The position numbers and the translations under genes were made by a program. Positions 27,172-39,900 of a stretch of DNA of 64,000 bases are shown here, piece by piece (the stretch's first letter is position 1; every line of letters starts with the position of its first letter). Origin of the DNA: Pardosa pseudoannulata (lineage: Eukaryota; Arthropoda; Arachnida; Araneae; Lycosidae); NCBI GenBank assembly GCA_032207245.1, contig JAGEOH010000232.1:1-64000 (forward strand). Reading direction: 5' to 3'. A model generated the notes under the pieces. The model ran no database searches. It had not been told where the DNA came from and saw only the letters and a program-made list of their open reading frames with translations.

Positions 27172-27367
27172 ATGGATAATTGTATATCAGCGTGTAGGTC
27201 TGTTCACGAGGAACACGCACATACTATATTTATTTTATTTCATCAGAAATTTAAGAAGAGAATTGCGTCCATTCCGGTTTTTGCAATTTCATTTTTTGTC
27301 ATTTTTTCAGATTTTCTTCATATTTCTCAAACGGACCCCGGTATCAACCCTTTATTTCTTTTGAACT
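27172..27367 (+). repeat. Reference monomer (196 bp, class with CCCCGG tail)
   Basis: This unit equals the consensus as I read it. In monomer coordinates: 1-11 is ATGGATAATTG; 30-44 is a dyad (TGTTC, ACGAG, GAACA); 54-70 is an AT tract; 84-95 is GAAGAGAATTGC; 101-106 is TTCCGG; 121-139 is a T-rich tract ending in CAG; 160-170 is ACGGACCCCGG; 187-196 is CTTTTGAACT. CpG sites sit at 20, 36, 46, 95, 104, 161 and 168. The length is slightly more than one nucleosome plus linker, as for many centromeric and heterochromatic satellites. Confidence 0.95.
27201..27215. repeat. 15-bp perfect dyad inside each monomer (example copy)
   Basis: TGTTC, ACGAG, GAACA: five-base arms around a five-base centre, at monomer positions 30-44. 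An overlapping alternative pairs GCGTGT (19-24) with ACACGC (42-47). The segment is almost unchanged over the array; rare exceptions are GGGAACAC at 2693, GAGCAACAC near 4651 and CAGGAGGAAC near 10139. It could be a binding site for a dimeric protein or a small hairpin. It does not match the CENP-B box, and no binding is shown. Confidence 0.7.
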
Positions 27368-28543
27368 ATGGATAATTGTATATCAGCGTGTAGGTCTGTT
27401 CACGAGGAACACGCACATACTATATTTATTTTATTTCATCAGAAATTTAAGAAGAGAATTGCGTCCATTCCGGTTTTTGCAATTTCATTTTTTGTCATTT
27501 TTTCAGATTTTCTTCATATTTCTCAAACGGACCCCGGTATCAACCCTTTATTTCTTTTGAACTATGGATAATTGTATATCAGCGTGTAGGTCTGTTCACG
27601 AGGAACACGCACATACTATATTTATTTTATTTCATCAGAAATTTAAGAAGAGAATTGCGTCCATTCCGGTTTTTGCAATTTCATTTTTTGTCATTTTTTC
27701 AGATTTTCTTCATATTTCTCAAACGGACCCCGGTATCAACCCTTTATTTCTTTTGAACTATGGATAATTGTATATCAGCGTGTAGGTCTGTTCACGAGGA
27801 ACACGCACATACTATATTTATTTTATTTCATCAGAAATTTAAGAAGAGAATTGCGTCCATTCCGGTTTTTGCAATTTCATTTTTTGTCATTTTTTCAGAT
27901 TTTCTTCATATTTCTCAAACGGACCCATTTATCAACACTTTATTTCTTTTGAACTATGGATAATTGTATATCAGCGTGTAGGTCTGTTCACGAGGAACAC
28001 GCACATACTATTTTTATTTTATTTCATCAGAAATTTAAGAAGAGAATTGCGTCCATTCCGGTTTTTGCAATTTCATTTTTTGTCATATTTTCAGATTTTC
28101 TTCATATTTCTCAAACGGACCCCGGTATCAAGCCTTTATTTCCTTTGAACTATGGATAATTGTATATCAGCGTGTAGGTCTGTTCACGAGGAACACGCAC
28201 ATACTATATTTATTTTATTTCATCAGAAATTTAAGAAGAGAATTGCGTCCATTCCGGTTTTTGCAATTTCATTTTTTGTCATATTTTCAGATTTTCATCA
28301 TATTTCTCAAACGGACCCATTTATCAACACTTTATTTCTTTTGAACTATGGATAATTGTATATCAGCGTGTAGGTCTGTTCACGAGGAACACGCACATAC
28401 TATATTTATTATATTTCATCAGAATTTTAAGAAGAGAATTGCGTCCATTCCGGTTTTTGCAATTTCATTTTTTGTCATTTTTTCAGATTTTCTTCATATT
28501 TCTCAAACGGACCCCGGTATCAACCCTTTATTTCTTTTGAACT

Positions 28544-28935
28544 ATGGATAATTGTATATCAGCGTGTAGGTCTGTTCACGAGGAACACGCACATACTACA
28601 TTTATTTTATTTCATCAGAAATTTAAGAAGAGAATTGCGTCCATTCCGGTTTTTGCAATTTCATTTTTTGTCATTTTTTCAGATTTTCTTCATATTTCTC
28701 AAACGGAGCCCGGTATCAACCCTTTATTTCTTTTGAACTATGGATAATTGTATATCAGCGTGTAGGTCTGTTCACGAGGAACACGCACATACTATATTTA
28801 TTTTATTTCATCAGAAATTTAAGAAGAGAATTGCGTCCATTCCGGTTTTTGCAATTTCATTTTTTGTCATTTTTTCAGATTTTCTTCATATTTCTCAAAT
28901 GGACCCATTTATCAACACTTTATTTCTTTTGAACT
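28544..28935 (+). repeat. Example of the recurrent two-monomer order (GAGCCCGG-class unit then AAATGG-class unit)
   Basis: The first unit ends with ACGGAGCCCGGTATCAACCC. The second ends with AAATGGACCCATTTATC followed by AACAC. The same order recurs at units starting near 17756, 20694, 21478, 21870, 23046, 26584, 30506, 39524, 44036 and 44625. This suggests that the two units were sometimes copied together as a dimer. Confidence 0.6.
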
Positions 28936-31900
28936 ATGGATAATTGTATATCAGCGTGTAGGTCTGTTCACGAGGAACACGCACATACTACATTTATTTT
29001 ATTTCATCAGAAATTTAAGAAGAGAATTGCGTCCATTCCGGTTTTTGCAATTTCATTTTTTGTCATTTTTTCAGATTTTCTTCATATTTCTCAAACGGAG
29101 CCCGGTATCAACCCTTTATTTCTTTTGAACTATGGATAATTGTATATCAGCGTGTAGGTCTGTTCACGAGGAACACACACATACTACCTTTATTTTATTT
29201 CATCAGAAATTTAAGAAGAGAATTGCGTCCATTCCGGTTTTTGCAATTTCATTTTTTGTCATTTTTTCAGATTTTCTTCATATTTCTCAAACGGAGCCCG
29301 GTATCAACCCTTTATTTCTTTTGAACTATGGATAATTGTATATCAGCGTGTAGGTCTGTTCACGAGGAACACGCACATACTATATTTATTATATTTCATC
29401 AGAAATTTAAGAAGAGAATTGCGTCCATTCCGGTTTTTGCAATTTCATTTTTTGTTTTTTTTTTTCAGATTTTCTTCATATTTCTCAAACGGACCCCGGT
29501 ATCAACCCTTTATTTCTTTTGAACTATGGATAATTGTATATCAGCGTGTAGGTCTGTTCACGAGGAACACGCACATACTACATTTTTTTTATTTCATCAG
29601 AAATTTAAGAAGAGAATTGCGTCCATTCCGGTTTTTGCAATTTCATTTTTTGTCATTTTTTCAGATTTTCTTCATATTTCTCAAACGGACCCCGGTATCA
29701 ACCCTTTATTTCTTTTGAACTATGGATAATTGTATATCAGCGTGTAGGTCTGTTCACGAGGAACACGCACATACTATATTTATTTTATTTCATCAGAAAT
29801 TTAAGAAGAGAATTGCGTCCATTCCGGTTTTTGCAATTTCATTTTTTGTCATTTTTTCAGATTTTCTTCATATTTCTCAAACGGACCCCGGTATCAACCC
29901 TTTATTTCTTTTGAACTATGGATAATTGTATATCAGCGTGTAGGTCTGTTCACGAGGAACACGCACATACTATATTTATTTTATTTCATCAGAAATTTAA
30001 GAAGAGAATTGCGTCCATTCCGGTTTTTGCAATTTCATTTTTTGTCATTTTTTCAGATTTTCTTCATATTTCTCAAACGGACCCCGGTATCAACCCTTTA
30101 TTTCTTTTGAACTATGGATAATTGTATATCAGCGTGTAGGTCTGTTCACGAGGAACACGCACATACTATATTTATTTTATTTCATCAGAAATTTTAAGAA
30201 GAGAATTGCGTCCATTCCGGTTTTTGCAATTTCATTTTTTGTCATATTTTCAGATTTTCTCCATATTTCTCAAACGGACCCATTTATCAACACTTTATTT
30301 CTTTTTAACTATGGATAATTGTATATCAGCGTGTAGGTCTGTTCACGAGGAATACGCACATAATATATTTATTATATTTCATCAGAAATTTAAGAAGAGA
30401 ATTGCGTCCATTCCGGTTTTTGCAATTTCATTTTTTGTCATAATTCAGATTTTCTTCATATTTCTCAAACGGACCCCGGTATCAACCCTTTATTTCTTTT
30501 GAACTATGGATAATTGTATATCAGCGTGTAGGTCTGTTCACGAGGAACACGCACATACTATTTTTATTTATTTCATCAGAAATTTTAAGAAGAGAATTGC
30601 GTCCATTCCGGTTTTTGCAATTTCATTTTTTGTCATTTTTTCAGATTTTCTTCATATTTCTCAAACGGAGCCCGGTATCAACCCTTTATTTCTTTTGAAC
30701 TATGGATAATTGTATATCAGCGTGTAGGTCTGTTCACGAGGAACACGCACATACTATATTTATTATATTTCATCAGAAATTTTAAGAAGAGAATTGCGTC
30801 CATTCCGGTTTTTGCAATTTCATTTTTTGTCATTTTTTCAGATTTTCTTCATATTTCTCAAATGGACCCATTTATCAACACTTTATTTCTTTTGAACTAT
30901 GGATAATTGTATATCAGCGTGTAGGTCTGTTCACGAGGAACACGCACATACTATATTTTTATATTTCATCAGAAATTTAAGAAGAGAATTGCGTCCATTC
31001 CGGTTTTTGCAATTTCATTTTTTGTCATTTTTTCAGATTTTCTTCATATTTCTCAAACGGACCCCGGTATCAACCCTTTATTTCTTTTGAACTATGGATA
31101 ATTGTATATCAGCGTGTAGGTCTGTTCACGAGGAACACGCACATACTATATTTATTTTATTTCATCAGAAATTTTAAGAAGAGAATTGCGTCCATTCCGG
31201 TTTTTGCAATTTCATTTTTGTCATATTTTCAGATTTTCTTCATATTTCTCAAACGGACCCCGGTATCAACCCTTTATTTCTTTTGAACTATGGATAATTG
31301 TATATCAGCGTGTAGGTCTGTTCACGAGGAACACGCACATACTATATTTATTTTATTTCATCAGAAATTTAAGAAGAGAATTGCGTCCATTCCGGTTTTT
31401 GCAATTTCATTTTTTGTCATTTTTTTCAGATTTTCTTCATATTTCTCAAACGGACCCCGGTATCAACCCTTTATTTCTTTTGAACTATGGATAATTGTAT
31501 ATCAGCGTGTAGGTCTGTTCACGAGGAACACGCACATACTATATTTATTATATTTCATCAGAAATTTAAGAAGAGAATTGCGTCCATTCCGGTTTTTGCA
31601 ATTTCATTTTTTGTCATTTTTTCAGATTTTCTTCATATTTCTCAAACGGACCCCGGTATCAACCCTTTATTTCTTTTGAACTATGGATAATTGTATATCA
31701 GCGTGTAGGTCTGTTCACGAGGAACACGCACATACTATTTTTATTAGATTTCATCAGAATTTTAAGAAGAGAATTGCGTCCATTCCGGTTTTTGCAATTT
31801 CATTTTTTGTCATTTTTTCAGATTTTCTTCATATTTCTCAAACGGACCCATTTATCAACACTTTATTTCTTTTGAACTATGGATAATTGTATATCAGCGT

Positions 31901-34900
31901 GTAGGTCTGTTCACGAGGAACACGCACATACTATATTTATTTTATTTCATCAGAAATTTAAGAAGAGAATTGCGTCCATTCCGGTTTTTGCAATTTCATT
32001 TTTTGTCATTTTTTCAGATTTTCTTCATATTTCTCAAACGGACATCGGTATCAACCCTTTATTTCTTTTGAACTATGGATAATTGTATATCAGCGTGTAG
32101 GTCTGTTCACGAGGAACACGCACATACTATATTTATTTTATTTCATCAGAAATTTAAGAAGAGAATTGCGTCCATTCCGGTTTTTGCAATTTCATTTTTT
32201 GTCATTTTTTCAGATTTTCTTCATATTTCTCAAACGGACCCATTTATCAACACTTTATTTCTTTTGAACTATGGATAATTGTATATCATCGTGTAGGTCT
32301 GTTCATGAGGAATACGCACATACTATATTTATTATATTTCATCAGAAATTTAAGAAGAGAATTGCGTCCATTCCGGTTTTTGCAATTTCATTTTTTGTCA
32401 TTTTTTCAGATTTTCTTCATATTTCTCAAACGGACCCCGGTATCAACCCTTTATTTCTTTTGAACTATGGATAATTGTATATCAGCGTGTAGGTCTGTTC
32501 ACGAGGAACACGCACATACTATATTTATTTTATTTCATCAGAAATTTAAGAAGAGAATTGCGTCCATTCCGGTTTTTGCAATTTCATTTTTTGTCATTTT
32601 TTCAGATTTTCTTCATATTTCTCAAACGGACCCCGGTATCAACCCTTTATTTCTTTTGAACTATGGATAATTGTATATCAGCGTGTAGGTCTGTTCACGA
32701 GGAACACGCACATACTATATTTATTATATTTCATCAGAATTTTAAGAAGAGAATTGCGTCCATTCCGGTTTTTGCAATTTCATTTTTTGTCATTTTTTCA
32801 GATTTTCTTCATATTTCTCAAACGGACCCCGGTATCAACCCTTTATTTCTTTTGAACTATGGATAATTGTATATCAGCGTGTAGGTCTGTTCACGAGGAA
32901 CACGCACATACTATATTTATTATATTTCACCAGAATTTTAAGAAGAGAATTGCGTCCATTCCGGTTTTTGCAATTTCATTTTTTGTCATTTTTTCAGATT
33001 TTCTTCATATTTCTCAAACGGACCCCTTTATCAACCCTTTATTTCTTTTGAACTATGGATAATTGTATATCAGCGTGTAGGTCTGTTCACGAGGAACACG
33101 CACATACTATTTTTATTATATTTCATCAGAAATTTAAGAAGAGAATTGCGTCCATTCCGGTTTTTGCAATTTCATTTTTTGTCATTTTTTCAGATTTTCT
33201 TCATATTTCTCAAATGGACCCATTTATCAACACTTTATTTCTTTTGAACTATGGATAATTGTATATCAGCGTGTAGGTCTGTTCACGAGGAACACGCACA
33301 TACTATTTTTTATTTTATTTCATCAGAAATTTAAGAAGAGAATTGCGTCCATTCCGGTTTTTGCAATTTCATTTTTTGTCATTTTTTCAGATTTTCTTCA
33401 TATTTCTCAAACGGACCCCTTTATCAACCCTTTATTTCTTTTGAACTATGGATAATTGTATATCAGCGTGTAGGTCTGTTCACGAGGAACACGCACATAC
33501 TATATTTATTATATTTCATCAGAAATTTAAGAAGAGAATTGCGTCCATTCCGGTTTTTGCAATTTCATTTTTTGTCATTTTTTCAGATTTTCTTCATATT
33601 TCTCAAACGGACCCATTTATCAACCCTTTATTTCTTTTGAACTATGGATAATTGTATATCAGCGTGTAGGTCTGTTCACGAGGAACACGCACATACTATA
33701 TTTATTATATTTCATCAGAAATTTAAGAAGAGAATTGCGTCCATTCCGGTTTTTGCAATTTCATTTTTTGTCATTTTTTCAGATTTTCTTCATATTTCTC
33801 AAACGGACCCCTTTATCAACCCTTTATTTCTTTTGAACTATGGATAATTGTATATCAGCGTGTAGGTCTGTTCACGAGGAACACGCACATACTATATTTA
33901 TTATATTTCATCAGAAATTTAAGAAGAGAATTGCGTCCTTTCCGGTTTTTGCAATTTCATTTTTTGTCATTTTTTCAGATTTTCTTCATATTTCTCAAAT
34001 GGACCCCGGTATCAAGCCTTTATTTCTTTTGAACTATGGATAATTGTATATCAGCGTGTAGGTCTGTTCACGAGAAACACGCACATACTACATTTATTTT
34101 ATTTCATCAGAAATTTAAGAAGAGAATTGCGTCCATTCCGGTTTTTGCAATTTCATTTTTTGTCATTTTTTCAGATTTTCTTCATATTTCTCAAACGGAC
34201 CCCTTTATCAACACTTTATTTCTTTTGAACTATGGATAATTGTATATCAGCGTGTAGGTCTGTTCACGAGGAACACGCACATACTATATTTATTATATTT
34301 CATCAGAAATTTAAGAAGAGAATTGCGTCCATTCCGGTTTTTGCAATTTCATTTTTTGTCATTTTTTCAGATTTTCTTCATATTTCTCAAACGGACCCAT
34401 TTATCAACACTTTATTTCTTTTGAACTATGGATAATTGTATATCAGCGTGTAGGTCTGTTCACGAGGAACACGCACATACTATTTTATTTTATTTTCATC
34501 AGAAATTTAAGAAGAGAATTGCGTCCATTCCGGTTTTTGCAATTTCATTTTTTGTCATTTTTTCAGATTTTCTTCATATTTCTCAAACGGACCCATTTAT
34601 CAACCCTTTATTTCTTTTGAACTATGGATAATTGTATATCAGCGTGTAGGTCTGTTCACGAGGAACACGCACATACTATATTTATTTTATTTCATCAGAA
34701 ATTTAAGAAGAGAATTGCGTCCATTCCGGTTTTTGCAATTTCATTTTTTGTCATTTTTTCAGATTTTCTTCATATTTCTCAAATGGACCCATTTATCAAC
34801 ACTTTATTTCTTTTGAACTATGGATAATTGTATATCAGCGTGTAGGTCTGTTCACGAGGAACACGCACATACTATATTTATTTTATTTCATCAGAAATTT

Positions 34901-36784
34901 AAGAAGAGAATTGCGTCCATTCCGGTTTTTGCAATTTCATTTTTTGTCATTTTTTCAGATTTTCTTCATATTTCTCAAATGGACCCATTTATCAACACTT
35001 TATTTCTTTTGAACTATGGATAATTGTATATCAGCGTGTAGGTCTGTTCACGAGGAACACGCACATACTATATTTATTATATTTCATCAGAAATTTAAGA
35101 AGAGAATTGCGTCCATTCCGGTTTTTGCAATTTCATTTTTTGTCATTTTTTCAGATTTTCTTCATATTTCTCAAACGGACCCATTTATCAACCCTTTATT
35201 TCTTTTGAACTATGGATAATTGTATATCAGCGTGTAGGTCTGTTCACGAGGAACACGCACATACTATATTTATTATATTTCATCAGAAATTTAAGAAGAG
35301 AATTGCGTCCATTCCGGTTTTTGCAATTTCATTTTTTGTTTTTTTTTTCAGATTTTCTTCATATTTCTCAAACGGACCCCGGTATCAACCCTTTATTTCT
35401 TTTGAACTATGGATAATTGTATATCAGCGTGTAGGTCTGTTCACGAGGAACACGCACATACTATTTTTATTTTATTTCATCAGAAATTTAAGAAGAGAAT
35501 TGCGTCCATTCCGGTTTTTGCAATTTCATTTTTTGTCATTTTTTCAGATTTTCTTCATATTTCTCAAATGGACCCATTTATCAACACTTTATTTCTTTTG
35601 AACTATGGATAATTGTATATCAGCGTGTAGGTCTGTTCACGAGGAACACGCACATACTATTTTTATTTTATTTCATCAGAAATTTAAGAAGAGAATTGCG
35701 TCCATTCCGGTTTTTGCAATTTCATTTTTTGTCATTTTTTCAGATTTTCTTCATATTTCTCAAACGGAGCCCGGTATCAACCCTTTATTTCTTTTGAACT
35801 ATGGATAATTGTATATCAGCGTGTAGGTCTGTTCACGAGGAACACGCACATACTATTTTTATTTTATTTCATCAGAAATTTTAAGAAGAGAATTGCGTCC
35901 ATTCCGGTTTTTGCAATTTCATTTTTTGTCATTTTTTCAGATTTTCTTCATATTTCTCAAACGGACCCCGGTATCAACCCTTTATTTCTTTTGAACTATG
36001 GATAATTGTATATCAGCGTGTAGGTCTGTTCACGAGGAACACGCACATACTATTTTTATTATTTTTCATCAGAAATTTAAGAAGAGAATTGCGTCCATTC
36101 CGGTTTTTGCAATTTCATTTTTTGTCATTTTTTCAGATTTTCTTCATATTTCTCAAACGGACCCTTTATCAACACTTTATTTCTTTTGAACTATGGATAA
36201 TTGTATATCAGCGTGTAGGTCTGTTCACGAGGAACACGCACATACTATTTTTATTTTATTTCATCAGAAATTTAAGAAGAGAATTGCGTCCATTCCGGTT
36301 TTTGCAATTTCATTTTTTGTCATTTTTTTCAGATTTTCTTCATATTTCTCAAATGGACCCATTTATCAACACTTTATTTCTTTTGAACTATGGATAATTG
36401 TATATCAGCGTGTAGGTCTGTTCACGAGGAACACGCACATACTATTTTTTATTTTATTTCATCAGAAATTTAAGAAGAGAATTGCGTCCATTCCGGTTTT
36501 TGCAATTTCATTTTTTGTCATTTTTTCAGATTTTCTTCATATTTCTCAAATGGACCCATTTATCAACACTTTATTTCTTTTGAACTATGGATAATTGTAT
36601 ATCAGCGTGTAGGTCTGTTCACGAGGAACACGCACATACTATTTTTTATTTTATTTCATCAGAAATTTAAGAAGAGAATTGCGTCCATTCCGGTTTTTGC
36701 AATTTCATTTTTTGTCATTTTTTTCAGATTTTCTTCATATTTCTCAAACGGACCCCGGTATCAACCCTTTATTTCTTTTGAACT

Positions 36785-36976
36785 ATGGATAATTGTATAT
36801 CAGCGTGTAGGTCTGTTCACGAGGAACACGCACGTACTATATTTTATTTCATCAGAAATTTAAGAAGAGAATTGCGTCCATTCCGGTTTTTGCAATTTCA
36901 TTTTTTGTCATTTTTTCAGATTTTCTTCATATTTCTCAAACGGACCCCGGTATCAACCCTTTATTTCTTTTGAACT
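36785..36976 (+). repeat. 192-bp monomer with a four-base deletion in the AT tract
   Basis: The unit reads CTATATTTTATTTCATC where the consensus has four more bases (one TATT or ATTT step lost). It also carries CACGTACT instead of CACATACT. A second 192-bp unit with the same deletion lies at 45213-45404. Both lie close to a rare CCCCGGTGTCAACAC-tailed unit (37173 and 45017), which points to a shared origin by exchange or duplication. Confidence 0.7.
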
Positions 36977-39900
36977 ATGGATAATTGTATATCAGCGTGT
37001 AGGTCTGTTCACGAGGAACACGCACATACTATATTTATTTTATTTCATCAGAAATTTAAGAAGAGAATTGCGTCCATTCCGGTTTTTGCAATTTCATTTT
37101 TTGTCATTTTTTCAGATTTTCTTCATATTTCTCAAACGGACCCCGGTATCAACCCTTTATTTCTTTTGAACTATGGATAATTGTATATCAGCGTGTAGGT
37201 CTGTTCACGAGGAACACGCACATACTACATTTATTTTATTTCATCAGAAATTTAAGAAGAGAATTGCGTCCATTCCGGTTTTTGCAATTTCATTTTTTGT
37301 CATTTTTTCAGATTTTCTTCATATTTCTCAAACGGACCCCGGTGTCAACACTTTATTTCTTTTGAACAATGGATAATTGTATATCAGCGTGTAGGTCTGT
37401 TCACGAGGAACACGCACATACTATATTTATTATATTTCATCAGAAATTTAAGAAGAGAATTGCGTCCATTCCGGTTTTTGCAATTTCATTTTTTGTCATT
37501 TTTTCAGATTTTCTTCATATTTCTCAAACGGACAACTTTATCAACACTTTATTTCTTTTGAACTATGGATAATTGTATATCAGCGTGTAGGTCTGTTCAC
37601 GAGGAACACGCACATACTATATTTATTTTATTTCATCAGAAATTTAAGAAGAGAATTGCGTCCATTCCGGTTTTTGCAATTTCATTTTTTGTCATTTTTT
37701 CAGATTTTCTTCATATTTCTCAAACGGACCCATTTATCAACCCTTTATTTCTTTTGAACTATGGATAATTGTATATCAGCGTGTAGGTCTGTTCACGAGG
37801 AACACGCACATACTATATTTATTATATTTCATCAGAAATTTAAGAAGAGAATTGCGTCCATTCCGGTTTTTGCAATTTCATTTTTTGTCATTTTTTCAGA
37901 TTTTCTTCATATTTCTCAAACGGACCCCGGTATCAACCCTTTATTTCTTTTGAACTATGGATAATTGTATATCAGCGTGTAGGTCTGTTCACGAGGAACA
38001 CGCACATACTATATTTATTATATTTCATCAGAAATTTAAGAAGAGAATTGCGTCCATTCCGGTTTTTGCAATTTCATTTTTTGTCATTTTTTCAGATTTT
38101 CTTCATATTTCTCAAACGGACCCCGGTATCAACCCTTTATTTCTTTTGAACTATGGATAATTGTATATCAGCGTGTAGGTCTGTTCACGAGGAACACGCA
38201 CATACTATTTTTATTTTATTTCATCAGAAATTTTAAGAAGAGAATTGCGTCCATTCCGGTTTTTGCAATTTCATTTTTTGTCATATTTTCAGATTTTCTT
38301 CATATTTCTCAAACGGACCCCGGTATCAACCCTTTATTTCTTTTGAACTATGGATAATTGTATATCAGCGTGTAGGTCTGTTCACGAGGAACACGCACAT
38401 ACTATATTTATTTTATTTCATCAGAAATTTAAGAAGAGAATTGCGTCCATTCCGGTTTTTGCAATTTCATTTTTTGTCATATTTTCAGATTTTCTTCATA
38501 TTTCTGAAACGGACCCCGGTATCAACACTTTATTTCTTTTGAACTATGGATAATTGTATATCAGCGTGTAGGTCTGTTCACGAGGAACACGCACATACTA
38601 TATTTATTTTATTTCATCAGAATTTTAAGAAGAGAATTGCGTCCATTCCGGTTTTTGCAATTTCATTTTTTGTCATATTTTCAGATTTTCTTCATATTTC
38701 TCAAACGGACCCATTTATCAACACTTTATTTCTTTTGAACTATGGATAATTGTATATCAGCGTGTAGGTCTGTTCACGAGGAACACGCACATACTATTTT
38801 TATTAGATTTCATCAGAATTTTAAGAAGAGAATTGCGTCCATTCCGGTTTTTGCAATTTCATTTTTTGTCATTTTTTCAGATTTTCTTCATATTTCTCAA
38901 ACGGACCCCGGTATCAACCCTTTATTTCTTTTGAACTATGGATAATTGTATATCAGCGTGTAGGTCTGTTCACGAGGAACACGCACATACTTTTTATTTT
39001 ATTTCATCAGAAATTTAAGAAGAGAATTGCGTCCATTCCGGTTTTTGCAATTTCATTTTTTGTCATTTTTTCAGATTTTCTTCATATTTCTCAAACGAAC
39101 CCCTTTATCAACACTTAATTTTTTTTGAACTATGGATAATTGTATATCAGGGTGTAGGTCTGTTCACGAGGAACACGCACATACTATATTTATTATATTT
39201 CATCAGAAATTTAAGAAGAGAATTGCGTCCATTCCGGTTTTTGCAATTTCATTTTTTGTCATTTTTTCAGATTTTCTTCATATTTCTCAAACGGACCCCT
39301 TTATCAACCCTTTATTTCTTTTGAACTATGGGTAATTGTATATCAGCGTGTAGGTCTGCTCACGAGGAACACGCACATACTATATTTATTATATTTCATC
39401 AGAAATTTAAGAAGAGAATTGCGTCCATTCCGGTTTTTGCAATTTCATTTTTTGTCATTTTTTCAGATTTTCTTCATATTTCTGAAATGGACCCCGGTAT
39501 CAACCCTTTATTTCTTTTGAACTATGTTTAATTGTATATCAGCGTGTAGGTCTGTTCACGAGGAACACGCACATACTATATTTATTATATTTCATCAGAA
39601 ATTTAAGAAGAGAATTGCGTCCATTCCGGTTTTTGCAATTTCATTTTTTGTCATTTTTTCAGATTTTCTTCATATTTCTCAAACGGAGCCCGGTATCAAC
39701 CCTTTATTTCTTTTGAACTATGGATAATTGTATATCAGCGTGTAGGTCTGTTCACGAGGAACACGCACATACTATATTTATTTTATTTCATCAGAAATTT
39801 AAGAAGAGAATTGCGTCCATTCCGGTTTTTGCAATTTCATTTTTTGTCATTTTTTCAGATTTTCTTCATATTTCTCAAATGGACCCATTTATCAACACTT

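Noticed and set aside
27201..27215. Heat-shock or steroid-receptor response element at the TGTTC/GAACA dyad
   Set aside because: A heat-shock element needs TTC and GAA separated by two bases, and the steroid element has the arms in the opposite order with a three-base gap. Here the gap is five.
27351..27357. Minus-strand AATAAA polyadenylation signals (two per monomer, complement of TTTATT)
   Set aside because: Such hexamers are expected by chance in AT-rich repeats, and no transcript on that strand is supported.
27172..27367. CENP-B box in the monomer
   Set aside because: No segment matches the core TTCG-four bases-A-two bases-CGGG pattern on either strand. The nearest words, TTCCGG and TTCACGAGG, lack the needed spacing.
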